Part shown: in pieces, positions 8,528-16,040 of the stretch
How the letters are laid out: each line of letters opens with the position of its first letter
Numbering within the stretch: the first letter of the stretch is position 1
Source: Velocimicrobium porci
GTDB lineage: Bacteria; Bacillota; Clostridia; Lachnospirales; Lachnospiraceae
Assembly (NCBI RefSeq): GCF_009696045.1
Contig: NZ_VUMT01000010.1
Coordinates: forward strand, 50,138 to 114,137
DNA length: 64,000 bases
Reading direction: 5' to 3'
Notes under the pieces: model-generated
The model's database searches: none
What the model saw: the letters and a program-made list of their open reading frames with translations, nothing else
What the model was told of the DNA's origin: nothing
Position numbers and translations under genes: made by a program

Positions 8528-9502
8528 TCACTGTATAGCATTTGCTTTTTCTCCATATGTTTCTAATAAGAAAGTCAATTCATCTAAGTTTTCTATCTCA
8601 TTTACTTTATTTCTCAGTTTGGAAGAACCTGGATACCCCGCAGTATACCATGCAACATGCTTGCGCATTTCACGTATACCAGTATACTCCCCTTTCCACT
8701 CAATTTGCAATTTTGCATGACGCAATATCATATCAATCACTTCATTGATGGCAGGCTTCTCAATTATTGTTCCATTATCAAGATATTCTTTTATTTGTCG
8801 AAATATCCATGGATTTCCTCTTGCTGCTCTTGCAATCATAAGCCCATCACAGCCTGTATACGATAACATACGCTCGGCGTCCTGAGGTGTTGCAATATCT
8901 CCATTGCCAATCACCGGAACCGACACACTTTGTTTGACCCGTCGTATAATATCCCAGTCCGCTTTTCCTGCATAATATTGCTCTCTTGTTCTTCCATGCA
9001 CCGCTATTGCCGAAGCTCCCCCCTGCTCTGCCGCTTTTGCAGCCTCCACTGCACTGCAGTCATCCTTTGAAAAGCCTTTTCTTATTTTAACCGTTACAGG
9101 TTTTTGAATCGCTTTTACAATGGAAGATACGATTTCTTCAATCAAACTAGGATTTTTTAATAAAGCAGACCCTTCTCCATTATTTACTACCTTAGGTACC
9201 GGACAACCCATATTTATATCTAATATATCAAAATTACGTTCTTCTATCTTCTTTGCCATCTCACTCATAATATATGGGTCACTGCCAAAAAGTTGAAGTG
9301 CAACCGGTCTCTCTTTTTCATCAATTGAAATAAGTGCTTCTGTATTTTTATTATTATACATGATTCCTTTCGCACTTACCATCTCTGTGTATAAAAGATC
9401 TACTCCCTGCTCTTTACATAATAATCGAAATGGCAAATCTGTTACACCTGCCATAGGACCTAATGAAAGTATTCCATTTATTTTTACATTTCCTATTTGC
9501 AT
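8528..9502 (-). CDS. dusB: tRNA-dihydrouridine synthase
   Basis: 324 residues, FMN-dependent TIM-barrel enzyme that reduces specific uridines in tRNA to dihydrouridine. Motifs: LGPMAGVTDLPFR (FMN binding), DINMGCPVPKV with the catalytic Cys, VKIRKGF, HGRTREQ, and the C-terminal phosphate loop VIGNGDI plus DGLMIARAARGNPWIF. DusB assignment rests on length and overall look; other Dus paralogues are possible. GGAG precedes ATG 9502. It is preceded by a 240-base leader that contains a predicted structured RNA and a strong promoter. Confidence 0.93.
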   Translation of the reverse strand: MQIGNVKINGILSLGPMAGVTDLPFRLLCKEQGVDLLYTEMVSAKGIMYNNKNTEALISIDEKERPVALQLFGSDPYIMSEMAKKIEERNFDILDINMGCPVPKVVNNGEGSALLKNPSLIEEIVSSIVKAIQKPVTVKIRKGFSKDDCSAVEAAKAAEQGGASAIAVHGRTREQYYAGKADWDIIRRVKQSVSVPVIGNGDIATPQDAERMLSYTGCDGLMIARAARGNPWIFRQIKEYLDNGTIIEKPAINEVIDMILRHAKLQIEWKGEYTGIREMRKHVAWYTAGYPGSSKLRNKVNEIENLDELTFLLETYGEKANAIQ

Positions 9503-9597
9503 AATTCTTACTCCAATTCCACAATTCGTAAATTTTACTTTTATTTAATTACTCTTAGATTTCTTTATGAAATCTATCTAGTTATATGTGCTTAAAT

Positions 9598-9742
9598 AGA
9601 AAAAGGAAAATCGCCCACAAAGTGTTTGACCCCTATATGGCACAAAATAATTACCCTAACCGGTCAAGACACTGGTAGTATTTTTACATCTTTTTTCTTG
9701 TCTAAATAGATGAGCAACTACCCTGTACACGATTTTTCCCTC
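9598..9742 (-). ncRNA. candidate structured RNA (sRNA or long dusB leader)
   Basis: Read on the minus strand, a ~145-base transcript from the promoter below has complementary ends: GGGAAAAAUCG (9740-9730) can pair with GCGAUUUUCC (9614-9605), which is followed by UUUUUC. Inside are GGUAGU/ACUACC, CAUCU/AGAUG, UUGACC/GGUCAA and CAC-UUU-GUG pairings, a multi-branched fold. The closing stem plus U-run looks like an intrinsic terminator, so this is either a stand-alone small RNA or an attenuator ahead of dusB. It does not match any riboswitch or 6S/SRP RNA that I can recognise. Confidence 0.45.
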
Positions 9743-9747
9743 GTTTT

Positions 9748-9776
9748 ATTATAACACATTTTTTCCTTCGAAACAA
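9748..9776 (-). promoter_or_regulatory. sigma-A promoter of the dusB leader RNA
   Basis: Minus-strand TTGTTT (9771-9776), 17-base spacer, consensus TATAAT (9748-9753). Start predicted near 9742, immediately before the structured RNA. It lies just after the stop of the gene at 9793. Confidence 0.75.
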
Positions 9777-9792
9777 TTTTTGTATCTTCCCA

Positions 9793-10146
9793 TTACTCTT
9801 CCTCTAACAATTCCGAAACATCTTCATTTAAGAAAAATGCCTTATAATATAATTCTAATGCCTCTAACAATTCTTTTTTTTCATTTTGCAGCTGTTTCAC
9901 CTTCAATACGCTTCCAATCTCGTCAAATAACAAATCACCTTCATCAGCTGTTACATTAAATAACAAATTGCCGTCTTCGTCGAACTCTAATGTAAGGATT
10001 CCTCCTACATCTGCCGTATAAAGAACACACATAATCTGTAACTCTTCTTTTATTGATTCCGGCAACCTTTGAAATTGTTCATTTAAATAATATTTTTCTT
10101 CATAGGCGCTTGATGCACACAATACAACATTCTCAAACATAACCAT
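9793..10146 (-). CDS. small acidic protein of unknown function downstream of birA
   Basis: 117 residues, strongly acidic, no signal peptide or membrane segment. It resembles a small uncharacterised family seen next to birA in Lachnospiraceae (I believe DUF6145, not verified). A central acidic beta-rich stretch (GGILTLEFDEDGNLLFNVTADEGD) precedes a C-terminal helix. It overlaps the birA stop by 14 bases, so translation is probably coupled. GAGG stands 5 bases before ATG 10146; a second in-frame ATG at 10140 is an alternative. Confidence 0.7.
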   Translation of the reverse strand: MVMFENVVLCASSAYEEKYYLNEQFQRLPESIKEELQIMCVLYTADVGGILTLEFDEDGNLLFNVTADEGDLLFDEIGSVLKVKQLQNEKKELLEALELYYKAFFLNEDVSELLEEE

Positions 10147-11113
10147 ATATACCTCTTACTGATACCTCTCCAGACATAACTGTCCGAATTCCTTTTTCAG
10201 TCTGTACCAGAAGTTCTCCTTTCTCATTAATTCCTTTCGCAATTCCTTCAAATGAAGTCTGTTTTTCTTGTACAACTACTTTATTCTCTATATTAATAAG
10301 CATTTGATTATATTCTGTTAAAAGCAACCGCAAATCCTGATTTAAGGTAAATTGCTCATAATAAAATTCCAAATACTCCATTATTTTCTCTATTATCCGG
10401 CTTCTTTTATAAGTTTTATGACTTTCTATAAAAAGAGAAGTTGCCCGCTCCGAAATCTCCTCTGGGAAGTCCTTTGTATTAACATTAATACCAATTCCTA
10501 TTACTACATAGTGAATATAGTCCAATTCTGAACTCATCTCGGTCAGAATTCCACATACTTTCTTTCCATTTACTACGATATCATTTGGCCATTTAATATA
10601 AGATTCCAAACCGGTCTGCTCCCTAATTACCCTGTTTACTGCAAGGGCTGTAACTAAAGTGAGCATGGAAGCATTATATGGGGAGATATCCGGTTTTAAT
10701 ACGAGCGACATCCATATTCCGGTTCCTTTTGGCGAGCTCCAGCTTCTTCCCCTTCTCCCCTTTCCATTCGTCTGTTTTTCCGCTGTTACTAAATAACCAT
10801 GATTGGCAATGCCCTGTTCTGCCAGCTTTTTTGCCTGAACATTCGTAGAATCCATCTCTTCCTTATAATATACTTCATGTCCAAACACTCTTCCTTCCAG
10901 TTCACTCTCAAGTTCTTCTCCTGTAACAATGTCAGGGCATTTTTCTAAATGATATCCACGATTGGATACCGAGTCAATCTGATAACCCTCTTCTTTCAAT
11001 TGATTCATTATCTTCCAAATGGCAGTTCTCGACACTTGAAGCCGATTACATAACTCCTGACCTGAAAGATATCCTTCTTCCCTTTTCAATAATCGAAGAA
11101 TTTCACTTTTCAT
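10133..11113 (-). CDS. birA: bifunctional biotin operon repressor / biotin-protein ligase
   Basis: 326 residues. The N-terminal winged helix (about 1-60: LLKREEGYLSGQELCNRLQVSRTAIWKIMNQL) binds DNA. The central ligase domain has GKGRRGRSWSSPKGTGIW (biotinyl-AMP loop) and YIKWPNDIVVNGKKVCGIL, and VVIGIGINVN. The C-terminal SH3-like cap ends GEVSVRGIYGYV. It adenylates biotin and attaches it to carboxylase carriers, and represses biotin genes. It is 26 bases after a small membrane protein gene and belongs to the citrate synthase transcript by spacing. Confidence 0.95.
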   Translation of the reverse strand: MKSEILRLLKREEGYLSGQELCNRLQVSRTAIWKIMNQLKEEGYQIDSVSNRGYHLEKCPDIVTGEELESELEGRVFGHEVYYKEEMDSTNVQAKKLAEQGIANHGYLVTAEKQTNGKGRRGRSWSSPKGTGIWMSLVLKPDISPYNASMLTLVTALAVNRVIREQTGLESYIKWPNDIVVNGKKVCGILTEMSSELDYIHYVVIGIGINVNTKDFPEEISERATSLFIESHKTYKRSRIIEKIMEYLEFYYEQFTLNQDLRLLLTEYNQMLINIENKVVVQEKQTSFEGIAKGINEKGELLVQTEKGIRTVMSGEVSVRGIYGYV

Positions 11114-11139
11114 TTTCTCTTCCTTCTTTTACTTTGTAA

Positions 11140-11418
11140 TCACAACAAATTTAATATATATATGCCAATTATTAAAATACAGGCTCCCACTGTCATCAAT
11201 GCCATTCCGGTTCCTCTAGTTCTCTTGCTTTGATAGCGCTTTATTCCATTTCCTATATTCATAAAGCCGGACAACAAAATCATGAGTCCTATCACAATCT
11301 TGTTGCCCGGGAACATACAAAACAGAACAACTGTAACAATAAGAACCAGTCCTAATAATACATTTAACACATCTATAATCAGATGGTTCTCTTTTATTAT
11401 CTTGACCAGCTTTTTCAT
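11140..11418 (-). CDS. small three-helix membrane protein
   Basis: 92 residues from ATG 11418, which has GGAGG about 12 bases upstream; longer in-frame starts overlap the end of citrate synthase. Three hydrophobic segments (about residues 12-36, 41-60, 70-92) separated by a short basic loop (RYQSKRTRG). No enzymatic motif seen and I do not recognise the family. It lies 22 bases after citrate synthase and 26 before birA, so it is probably co-transcribed. Confidence 0.65.
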   Translation of the reverse strand: MKKLVKIIKENHLIIDVLNVLLGLVLIVTVVLFCMFPGNKIVIGLMILLSGFMNIGNGIKRYQSKRTRGTGMALMTVGACILIIGIYILNLL

Positions 11419-11440
11419 ATTCGCTTCTGTCCTCCGTCTT

Positions 11441-12805
11441 TTAACGTTCCTCCATTGGAACATAATTTTTGTGTTTTGCCACCGCTTTATAAGCAGGACG
11501 AATAATCTTACCTTCATTAATCAGCTCTTCCAAACGGTGTGCACTCCAGCCCGCAATTCTTGCAATTGCAAAAATCGGAGTATATAACTCAAATGGAAGT
11601 CCTAACATATTATACACAAAACCACTATAAAAATCCACATTTGCACTAACACCTTTATAAATCTTACGCTCACTTGCAATTACTTCCGGTGCCAAACGCT
11701 CTACCATGGAATATAGGCTAAATTCCTTTTCAAATCCTTTTTCTACCGACAGCTTCTCCACAAATCCCTTTAAAATATTCGCTCTAGGGTCTGAAATAGA
11801 GTATACAGCATGCCCCATTCCATAAATCAGTCCTTTTTTATCAAAAGCTTTTTTATTTAAAATGTCAGTCAGATACTGCCTTACTTCCTCTTCATCTTCC
11901 CAATCTTTGATTGTATCTTTCATGTCTTCAAACATCCGCATAACTTTAATATTGGCACCACCATGCTTTGGTCCTTTTAAAGAACCAAGTGACGCAGCAA
12001 CTGCAGAATACGTATCTGTTCCCGAAGAAGTTACAACATGCGTTGTAAAGGTCGAGTTATTACCTCCACCATGTTCCGCATGAAGTACCAATGCAAGGTC
12101 TAAAATCTTGGCTTCTAACTCTGTATACTTACTATCCGGCCGTAAAATATGCAAAATATTTTCTGCCGTAGATAAGCCCTCCACCGGCTGATGAATAAAA
12201 AGACTATTTCCATCGTGATAGTGGCTATATGCCTGATAACCATAGACGGAAAGGAGTGGAAATAAAGCAATTAACTGAAGACATTGCCTTAACACATTCT
12301 CAATCGAAGTATCATCCGCTTTTTCATCATACGAATACAGCGTCAGGACACTTCTTGCCAAAGTATTCATCATGTCCCGACTTGGTGCTTTCATAATAAT
12401 GTCTCTTACAAAACTTGTAGGAAGTTCCTTTCTATATTGGGAAAGTAAATGATTTAATGTATCTAATTCTTCCTTTGTTGGCAATTTCCCAAACAAAAGT
12501 AAAAATACCGTTTCCTCAAATCCAAAACGTTTTTCCCGAATAAATCCCTGTACAATTTCCTCAATATCAACCCCTTGATAATACAGCTTTCCTTCTGTAG
12601 GAACAATGTCCCTGTCGACCATAATATGCGAACGAATCTCCGATACTTCTGTCAAACCCGTCAGTACACCTTGTCCACTGACATCACGAAGTCCCCTTTT
12701 TACTTCGTATTTGCCATATAATTCAGGATTAATTGCAAGACTTTCTTTACATTTTACAGCCAGTTCTTTAATCTCTGGTTCAATTGCCGAATATTCTTTT
12801 GCCAT
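11441..12805 (-). CDS. citrate synthase (citrate/2-methylcitrate synthase family)
   Basis: 454 residues. It condenses oxaloacetate and acetyl-CoA. The catalytic His/Asp signatures are LHAEHGGGNNSTFTTHVV, GPKHGGANIKV and GMGHAVYSISDPRA. The N-terminal extension (about 60 residues before the conserved VDRDIVPTEGKLYYQG) is longer than in E. coli GltA and is seen in many Clostridia. GGGAG lies upstream of ATG 12805. A TATAAT-like -10 sits near 12850. In a fermentative clostridium it likely supplies 2-oxoglutarate for glutamate. A 2-methylcitrate preference cannot be excluded. Confidence 0.93.
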   Translation of the reverse strand: MAKEYSAIEPEIKELAVKCKESLAINPELYGKYEVKRGLRDVSGQGVLTGLTEVSEIRSHIMVDRDIVPTEGKLYYQGVDIEEIVQGFIREKRFGFEETVFLLLFGKLPTKEELDTLNHLLSQYRKELPTSFVRDIIMKAPSRDMMNTLARSVLTLYSYDEKADDTSIENVLRQCLQLIALFPLLSVYGYQAYSHYHDGNSLFIHQPVEGLSTAENILHILRPDSKYTELEAKILDLALVLHAEHGGGNNSTFTTHVVTSSGTDTYSAVAASLGSLKGPKHGGANIKVMRMFEDMKDTIKDWEDEEEVRQYLTDILNKKAFDKKGLIYGMGHAVYSISDPRANILKGFVEKLSVEKGFEKEFSLYSMVERLAPEVIASERKIYKGVSANVDFYSGFVYNMLGLPFELYTPIFAIARIAGWSAHRLEELINEGKIIRPAYKAVAKHKNYVPMEER

Positions 12806-12881
12806 AAATTATTTGCTCCCTTCTTTTACTTGAGACCCTCTTATCTCAAATTATAAACACAAGTATATCATAAAAGAAACA

Positions 12882-12910
12882 AAAGACACAAGATAAAATC
12901 TTGTGTCTTT
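12882..12910 (-). terminator. intrinsic terminator after the XRE regulator
   Basis: Perfect 13-bp stem AAAGACACAAGAT/ATCTTGTGTCTTT with a 3-base loop, followed on the minus strand by a T-rich stretch (TGTTTCTTTT). It separates the XRE gene from the citrate synthase promoter. Confidence 0.85.
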
Positions 12911-12952
12911 CCATTTAACTGTCCGACTACAGGAATATAAATAACAAATTCT

Positions 12953-13297
12953 TTAGTGCACCTGTTTTTTCCTGTTATCCAAAGCTGCAAATACAGATTG
13001 AATTATATCAACAGCCATCTGTTTTTCTTCTTTCGAACGTTCATTCACTAACTGAAGCCATAGTTTATTTGTATTCTCTTCCTTATTTGTCATTGATTCT
13101 GATAATAAATAATCAATCGAAATTCCTAACCGTTTTGTAAGGATTTCTAAATTATCTAATGTAAGGCTTCTCTCACCACGCTCGATTTGTCCTATATATG
13201 CTGTTGATAAATTCACCTCTTTCCCTAGTTTTTCCTGAGTAAGGTGGAGCTTTAGACGCTCGTCCCGGATTTTTTTTCCAAAGATGATGTAGTTCAT
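12953..13297 (-). CDS. XRE-family (Cro/C1-type) transcriptional regulator
   Basis: 114 residues. A helix-turn-helix occupies about residues 7-65 (RDERLKLHLTQEKLGKEVNL, then STAYIGQIERGERSLTLD), followed by a C-terminal helical tail (about 75-110) probably for dimerisation. AGGAGG supports ATG 13297. It is a single-gene unit with its own terminator, upstream of citrate synthase and downstream of the fliB gene, so it could control either the flagellin-modification genes (SinR-like size and layout) or metabolism. Target unknown. Confidence 0.85.
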   Translation of the reverse strand: MNYIIFGKKIRDERLKLHLTQEKLGKEVNLSTAYIGQIERGERSLTLDNLEILTKRLGISIDYLLSESMTNKEENTNKLWLQLVNERSKEEKQMAVDIIQSVFAALDNRKKQVH

Positions 13298-13418
13298 GTG
13301 AGTTTCCTCCTAACGGTTATATTATTAAAAATAGGCATTGCGGTGTAGTAGAGTTAACTAGAAACCACCTTGTAGTCTGTAGTTCTGCAGAAAATACTCT
13401 AAAACACTTATCTACAAA

Positions 13419-14582
13419 CTAAATAATACAAAGCATTAACAAACTAGCCGTGCAAGTAAAATCATTCTCTTGCATTGACTTGTAAAATGCTTCTTTTTCA
13501 CTACTATGCCCAATTGATCTATCACTATAAGTAATCATCAATTCATAATCAGACTGTGGCAATACCCCTCCTTTTTCTTTCCAAATGGACAGCGCTAATA
13601 ATTGAATCTGCGCAAACTCAAATACTTTTAGAATAATATTCTTTCCAAATTTGTCTTTCTCTAACGAAATCCAATCATGAAACAAAGTATAAACAAAATA
13701 ATTTTCAAAAACCTGCCCATACTTTGTTCTAAAATATTCAGAAAATACCTGCAAATCACAAACAAAGCTTTCTGGATTTTTACTCCATAATTTTATATTT
13801 TGTTTTAATCCAAAATCCGTTTCCATCAGCTTTTTTTCCATTAAAGTTGTAACCCATTTATCAAGCCATATCATAAATTTGCAAAGCACCTTTACTTTTT
13901 CTTTATAATTTTTAGCTATTTCTTCTCCCTTAAAAAAAATAGTAGCACGATTTGTTTCATTTTCATAAAATGCTAGTAATTCCTCTACGTTTTCTCTGCT
14001 AAATGTATTATTTGCAAATAACTTTTTTATTTTATATAACAGCTGAAGCATAATAATCATTTTACCAGTAAAAAAATTACCTTTATATTCTTGAAATAGA
14101 TCAATCAAATTCGTTCTAACTAACGATAACGTATCATATAAAGTATAATCAATTGAATTAATTGCTTCTTTTACATCAGTTTCACCAAAATCAAAAACTA
14201 TCTTTTCTTTTCGAAATAAATATTTTGCAACAACAGGACAAACCAGTTCTACCGTTTGTTCTACAATATCTCCAAAAATTCTTCTATTCCTTGGAAATTC
14301 TGTGCAAGTGTTTGATAAATATTGCTCTCCACATTCTCGTACCATATGACACCAGCCATCTTCTGTAAGAAGCGAGCAATACCCATTTTTCTCTTTCATC
14401 TTTTTATTTCCTTTATCAATCGAAGCTACAATCGTATCTCGAAAGGGGTGGTCTAACTTCTCATATTGTTCTATTTCCTTCTCTGTTAAATCAATCGACC
14501 AGCTTGTGCAACAACAAGTAAGAGGACATTCTCCACCAATACAGCTAAAATCGTCCCACCAATCCATATTCAAAACTTTCAT
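13419..14582 (-). CDS. fliB: flagellin lysine-N-methylase, FliB family
   Basis: 387 residues. FliB proteins methylate lysines of flagellin. The family Cys pattern is clear: CIGGECPLTCCCTSW near the N-terminus, then CSLLTEDGWCHM and CTEFPRNRRIF, cysteines that probably bind an iron-sulfur cluster or metal. Start ATG 14582 is set by AAGGAG 9 bases upstream; the first ATG at 14618 would place this site inside the gene. It follows a CgeB-type glycosyltransferase gene by about 70 bases on the same strand, at the outer end of the modification island. Target flagellin is presumably the gene at 34651. The call is from the Cys motifs and context. Confidence 0.88.
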   Translation of the reverse strand: MKVLNMDWWDDFSCIGGECPLTCCCTSWSIDLTEKEIEQYEKLDHPFRDTIVASIDKGNKKMKEKNGYCSLLTEDGWCHMVRECGEQYLSNTCTEFPRNRRIFGDIVEQTVELVCPVVAKYLFRKEKIVFDFGETDVKEAINSIDYTLYDTLSLVRTNLIDLFQEYKGNFFTGKMIIMLQLLYKIKKLFANNTFSRENVEELLAFYENETNRATIFFKGEEIAKNYKEKVKVLCKFMIWLDKWVTTLMEKKLMETDFGLKQNIKLWSKNPESFVCDLQVFSEYFRTKYGQVFENYFVYTLFHDWISLEKDKFGKNIILKVFEFAQIQLLALSIWKEKGGVLPQSDYELMITYSDRSIGHSSEKEAFYKSMQENDFTCTASLLMLCII

Positions 14583-14654
14583 GTCGCCTATCTCCTTATA
14601 TCCTTTATCAGATTCCATTCTAAAAGTTTAATACTTTCTTAGTTATCATTATCT

Positions 14655-15824
14655 TCATTTTATTATTTCAAGTAAAGCTTTTAAACGCTTTTCATATGTA
14701 TGATCTTCCTTGATTCTTTTTAACCCATTCAGAGCAATTCTTTTTCTTTCCGTTTCATGCCTTAAATAATAATCAGATTTTTCAAGTAATTCCTCCGGAC
14801 TTGCATAAAAAACAAAATCTGCATCTGGTTCAAAATGTAATAAAAAATCTTCTTGAAAATTAGTCAGCAGGAACCCTCCTGCTCCCATAATGTCCATCGC
14901 TCTCAATGGTATTCCTGTTCGTATACTTCTAAGGGTCATATTCAGATTTATTTTAGAGGACTGAAAGGTTTTTGGCATTTCCGTATAATAATTCACTTTT
15001 CCCATATTAATACAATTACCAATTGACACATCCTGATTATTTGTATAAAGATGAACTTTAAAATACTTGGATAATAACGATAAATTCCTTGTCCTTTCTA
15101 TATTAGCCAACTTTCTGCACAGAAAATAATCCGAATACACATATTCCTTGTCGGTCAACGAACCTTCCTCTACTTCAAATGGCATCGCCTCATACATAGA
15201 CTTTACAATATCTGGTTTTAAACATTCTTTTAAAAAATTATATCCATACACTTTCAATTGAGCTTCCATAATTCCCTCTAAATACCCCATTAATTGCTTA
15301 TCCTCTGTACGTGCTGCTAACCGATCATATAGATTATGGTTTTCATTATATAAAGACCCAATAAAACCTATATCACAACCATAATATTTTAGTTCTTCAT
15401 CAGTAATCTTTATTTTAGATAAGCGTTCTATATTAACTGCCAGAGGTGCATAAAATACAGTTCGTACTCCTTTTCTGTTCAAATCCTCACTAATGGCTTT
15501 ATCAAAAACAAAGACATAATTACATTCATTTATAATACTTGGGGAATATACTTTTATAGAAGGACTATCATATACAATCGCCATATACTTACAGTTTGTA
15601 TCCTTACATGCTTCTGATAAAGTTGGAAAATAATTAAAGGAAACAATAAGTTCTATTCCTATCTCTTTTATTTTAATTTTTAAAAACTCAATAAAATTCC
15701 AATCCATCCTTTCATGCGAAGTTTCTGTCAGTTCTATCCAGCTTACATCGTGCCCAAGATTTTCAAATGCTTCTATTATATCATCCGCACCAAAACATTG
15801 CCAATTTGCATATAGTACATTCAA
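14655..15824 (-). CDS. CgeB/DUF3880-type glycosyltransferase
   Basis: 389 residues, one of four homologues in this island (others at 29648, 30818 and 33402). The N-terminal half (DUF3880-like) has SFNYFPTLSEACK and YDSPSIKVYSPSIINECNYVFVFD. The C-terminal half is a GT-B glycosyltransferase-like domain with LNMTLRSIRTGIPLRAMDIMGAGGFLLTNFQ. The start codon is TTG: AAAGGAGG lies 8 bases before it. It is expected to transfer a sugar in the cytoplasm before flagellin export; donor and acceptor are unknown. It is upstream of fliB on the same strand and divergent from the TagF-like gene. Confidence 0.82.
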   Translation of the reverse strand: MNVLYANWQCFGADDIIEAFENLGHDVSWIELTETSHERMDWNFIEFLKIKIKEIGIELIVSFNYFPTLSEACKDTNCKYMAIVYDSPSIKVYSPSIINECNYVFVFDKAISEDLNRKGVRTVFYAPLAVNIERLSKIKITDEELKYYGCDIGFIGSLYNENHNLYDRLAARTEDKQLMGYLEGIMEAQLKVYGYNFLKECLKPDIVKSMYEAMPFEVEEGSLTDKEYVYSDYFLCRKLANIERTRNLSLLSKYFKVHLYTNNQDVSIGNCINMGKVNYYTEMPKTFQSSKINLNMTLRSIRTGIPLRAMDIMGAGGFLLTNFQEDFLLHFEPDADFVFYASPEELLEKSDYYLRHETERKRIALNGLKRIKEDHTYEKRLKALLEIIK

Positions 15825-15929
15825 TTTTTGTTTCCTCCTTTAAGATTTTTCTTATGCCCCAGAAGCTATTATACTATATTTTCTCACCAGTAGCTACAAA
15901 ATCTTAGCTTTATCCGCCAAATAAAAATC

Positions 15930-15958
15930 TTGTTTTTTTGATATACTTTTCGTATACT
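15930..15958 (+). promoter_or_regulatory. sigma-A promoter of the TagF-like transferase gene
   Basis: TTGTTT (15930-15935), 17-base spacer, TATACT (15953-15958), giving a leader of about 60 bases before ATG 16027. Confidence 0.55.
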
Positions 15959-16007
15959 TATCATTATAGAAATTCAATTAATTTAACAAATTTTAAAGAA
16001 AGGGTAT

Positions 16008-16040
16008 ATGGTATATCCATATAGATATGTTTATGAATAA
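16008..16040 (+). CDS. possible 10-codon leader peptide overlapping the TagF-like gene
   Basis: ATG 16008 opens MVYPYRYVYE and stops at TAA 16038-16040, inside the next gene, which starts at 16027 in another frame. The only Shine-Dalgarno-like run (AAAGGG, 15999-16004) is close to this ATG and about 22 bases from the main start. Translational coupling is possible, but this could be chance. Confidence 0.25.
   Translation: MVYPYRYVYE

Noticed and set aside
9598..9742. 6S or SRP RNA
   Set aside because: No SRP tetraloop core and no long rod with a central bubble; the fold is multi-branched. Left unclassified.
13298..13418. Hairpin-rich gap between fliB and the XRE gene as a terminator
   Set aside because: Only short, imperfect repeats (AGAGT/ACTCT, TCTGCAGA) with no T-run; not convincing.
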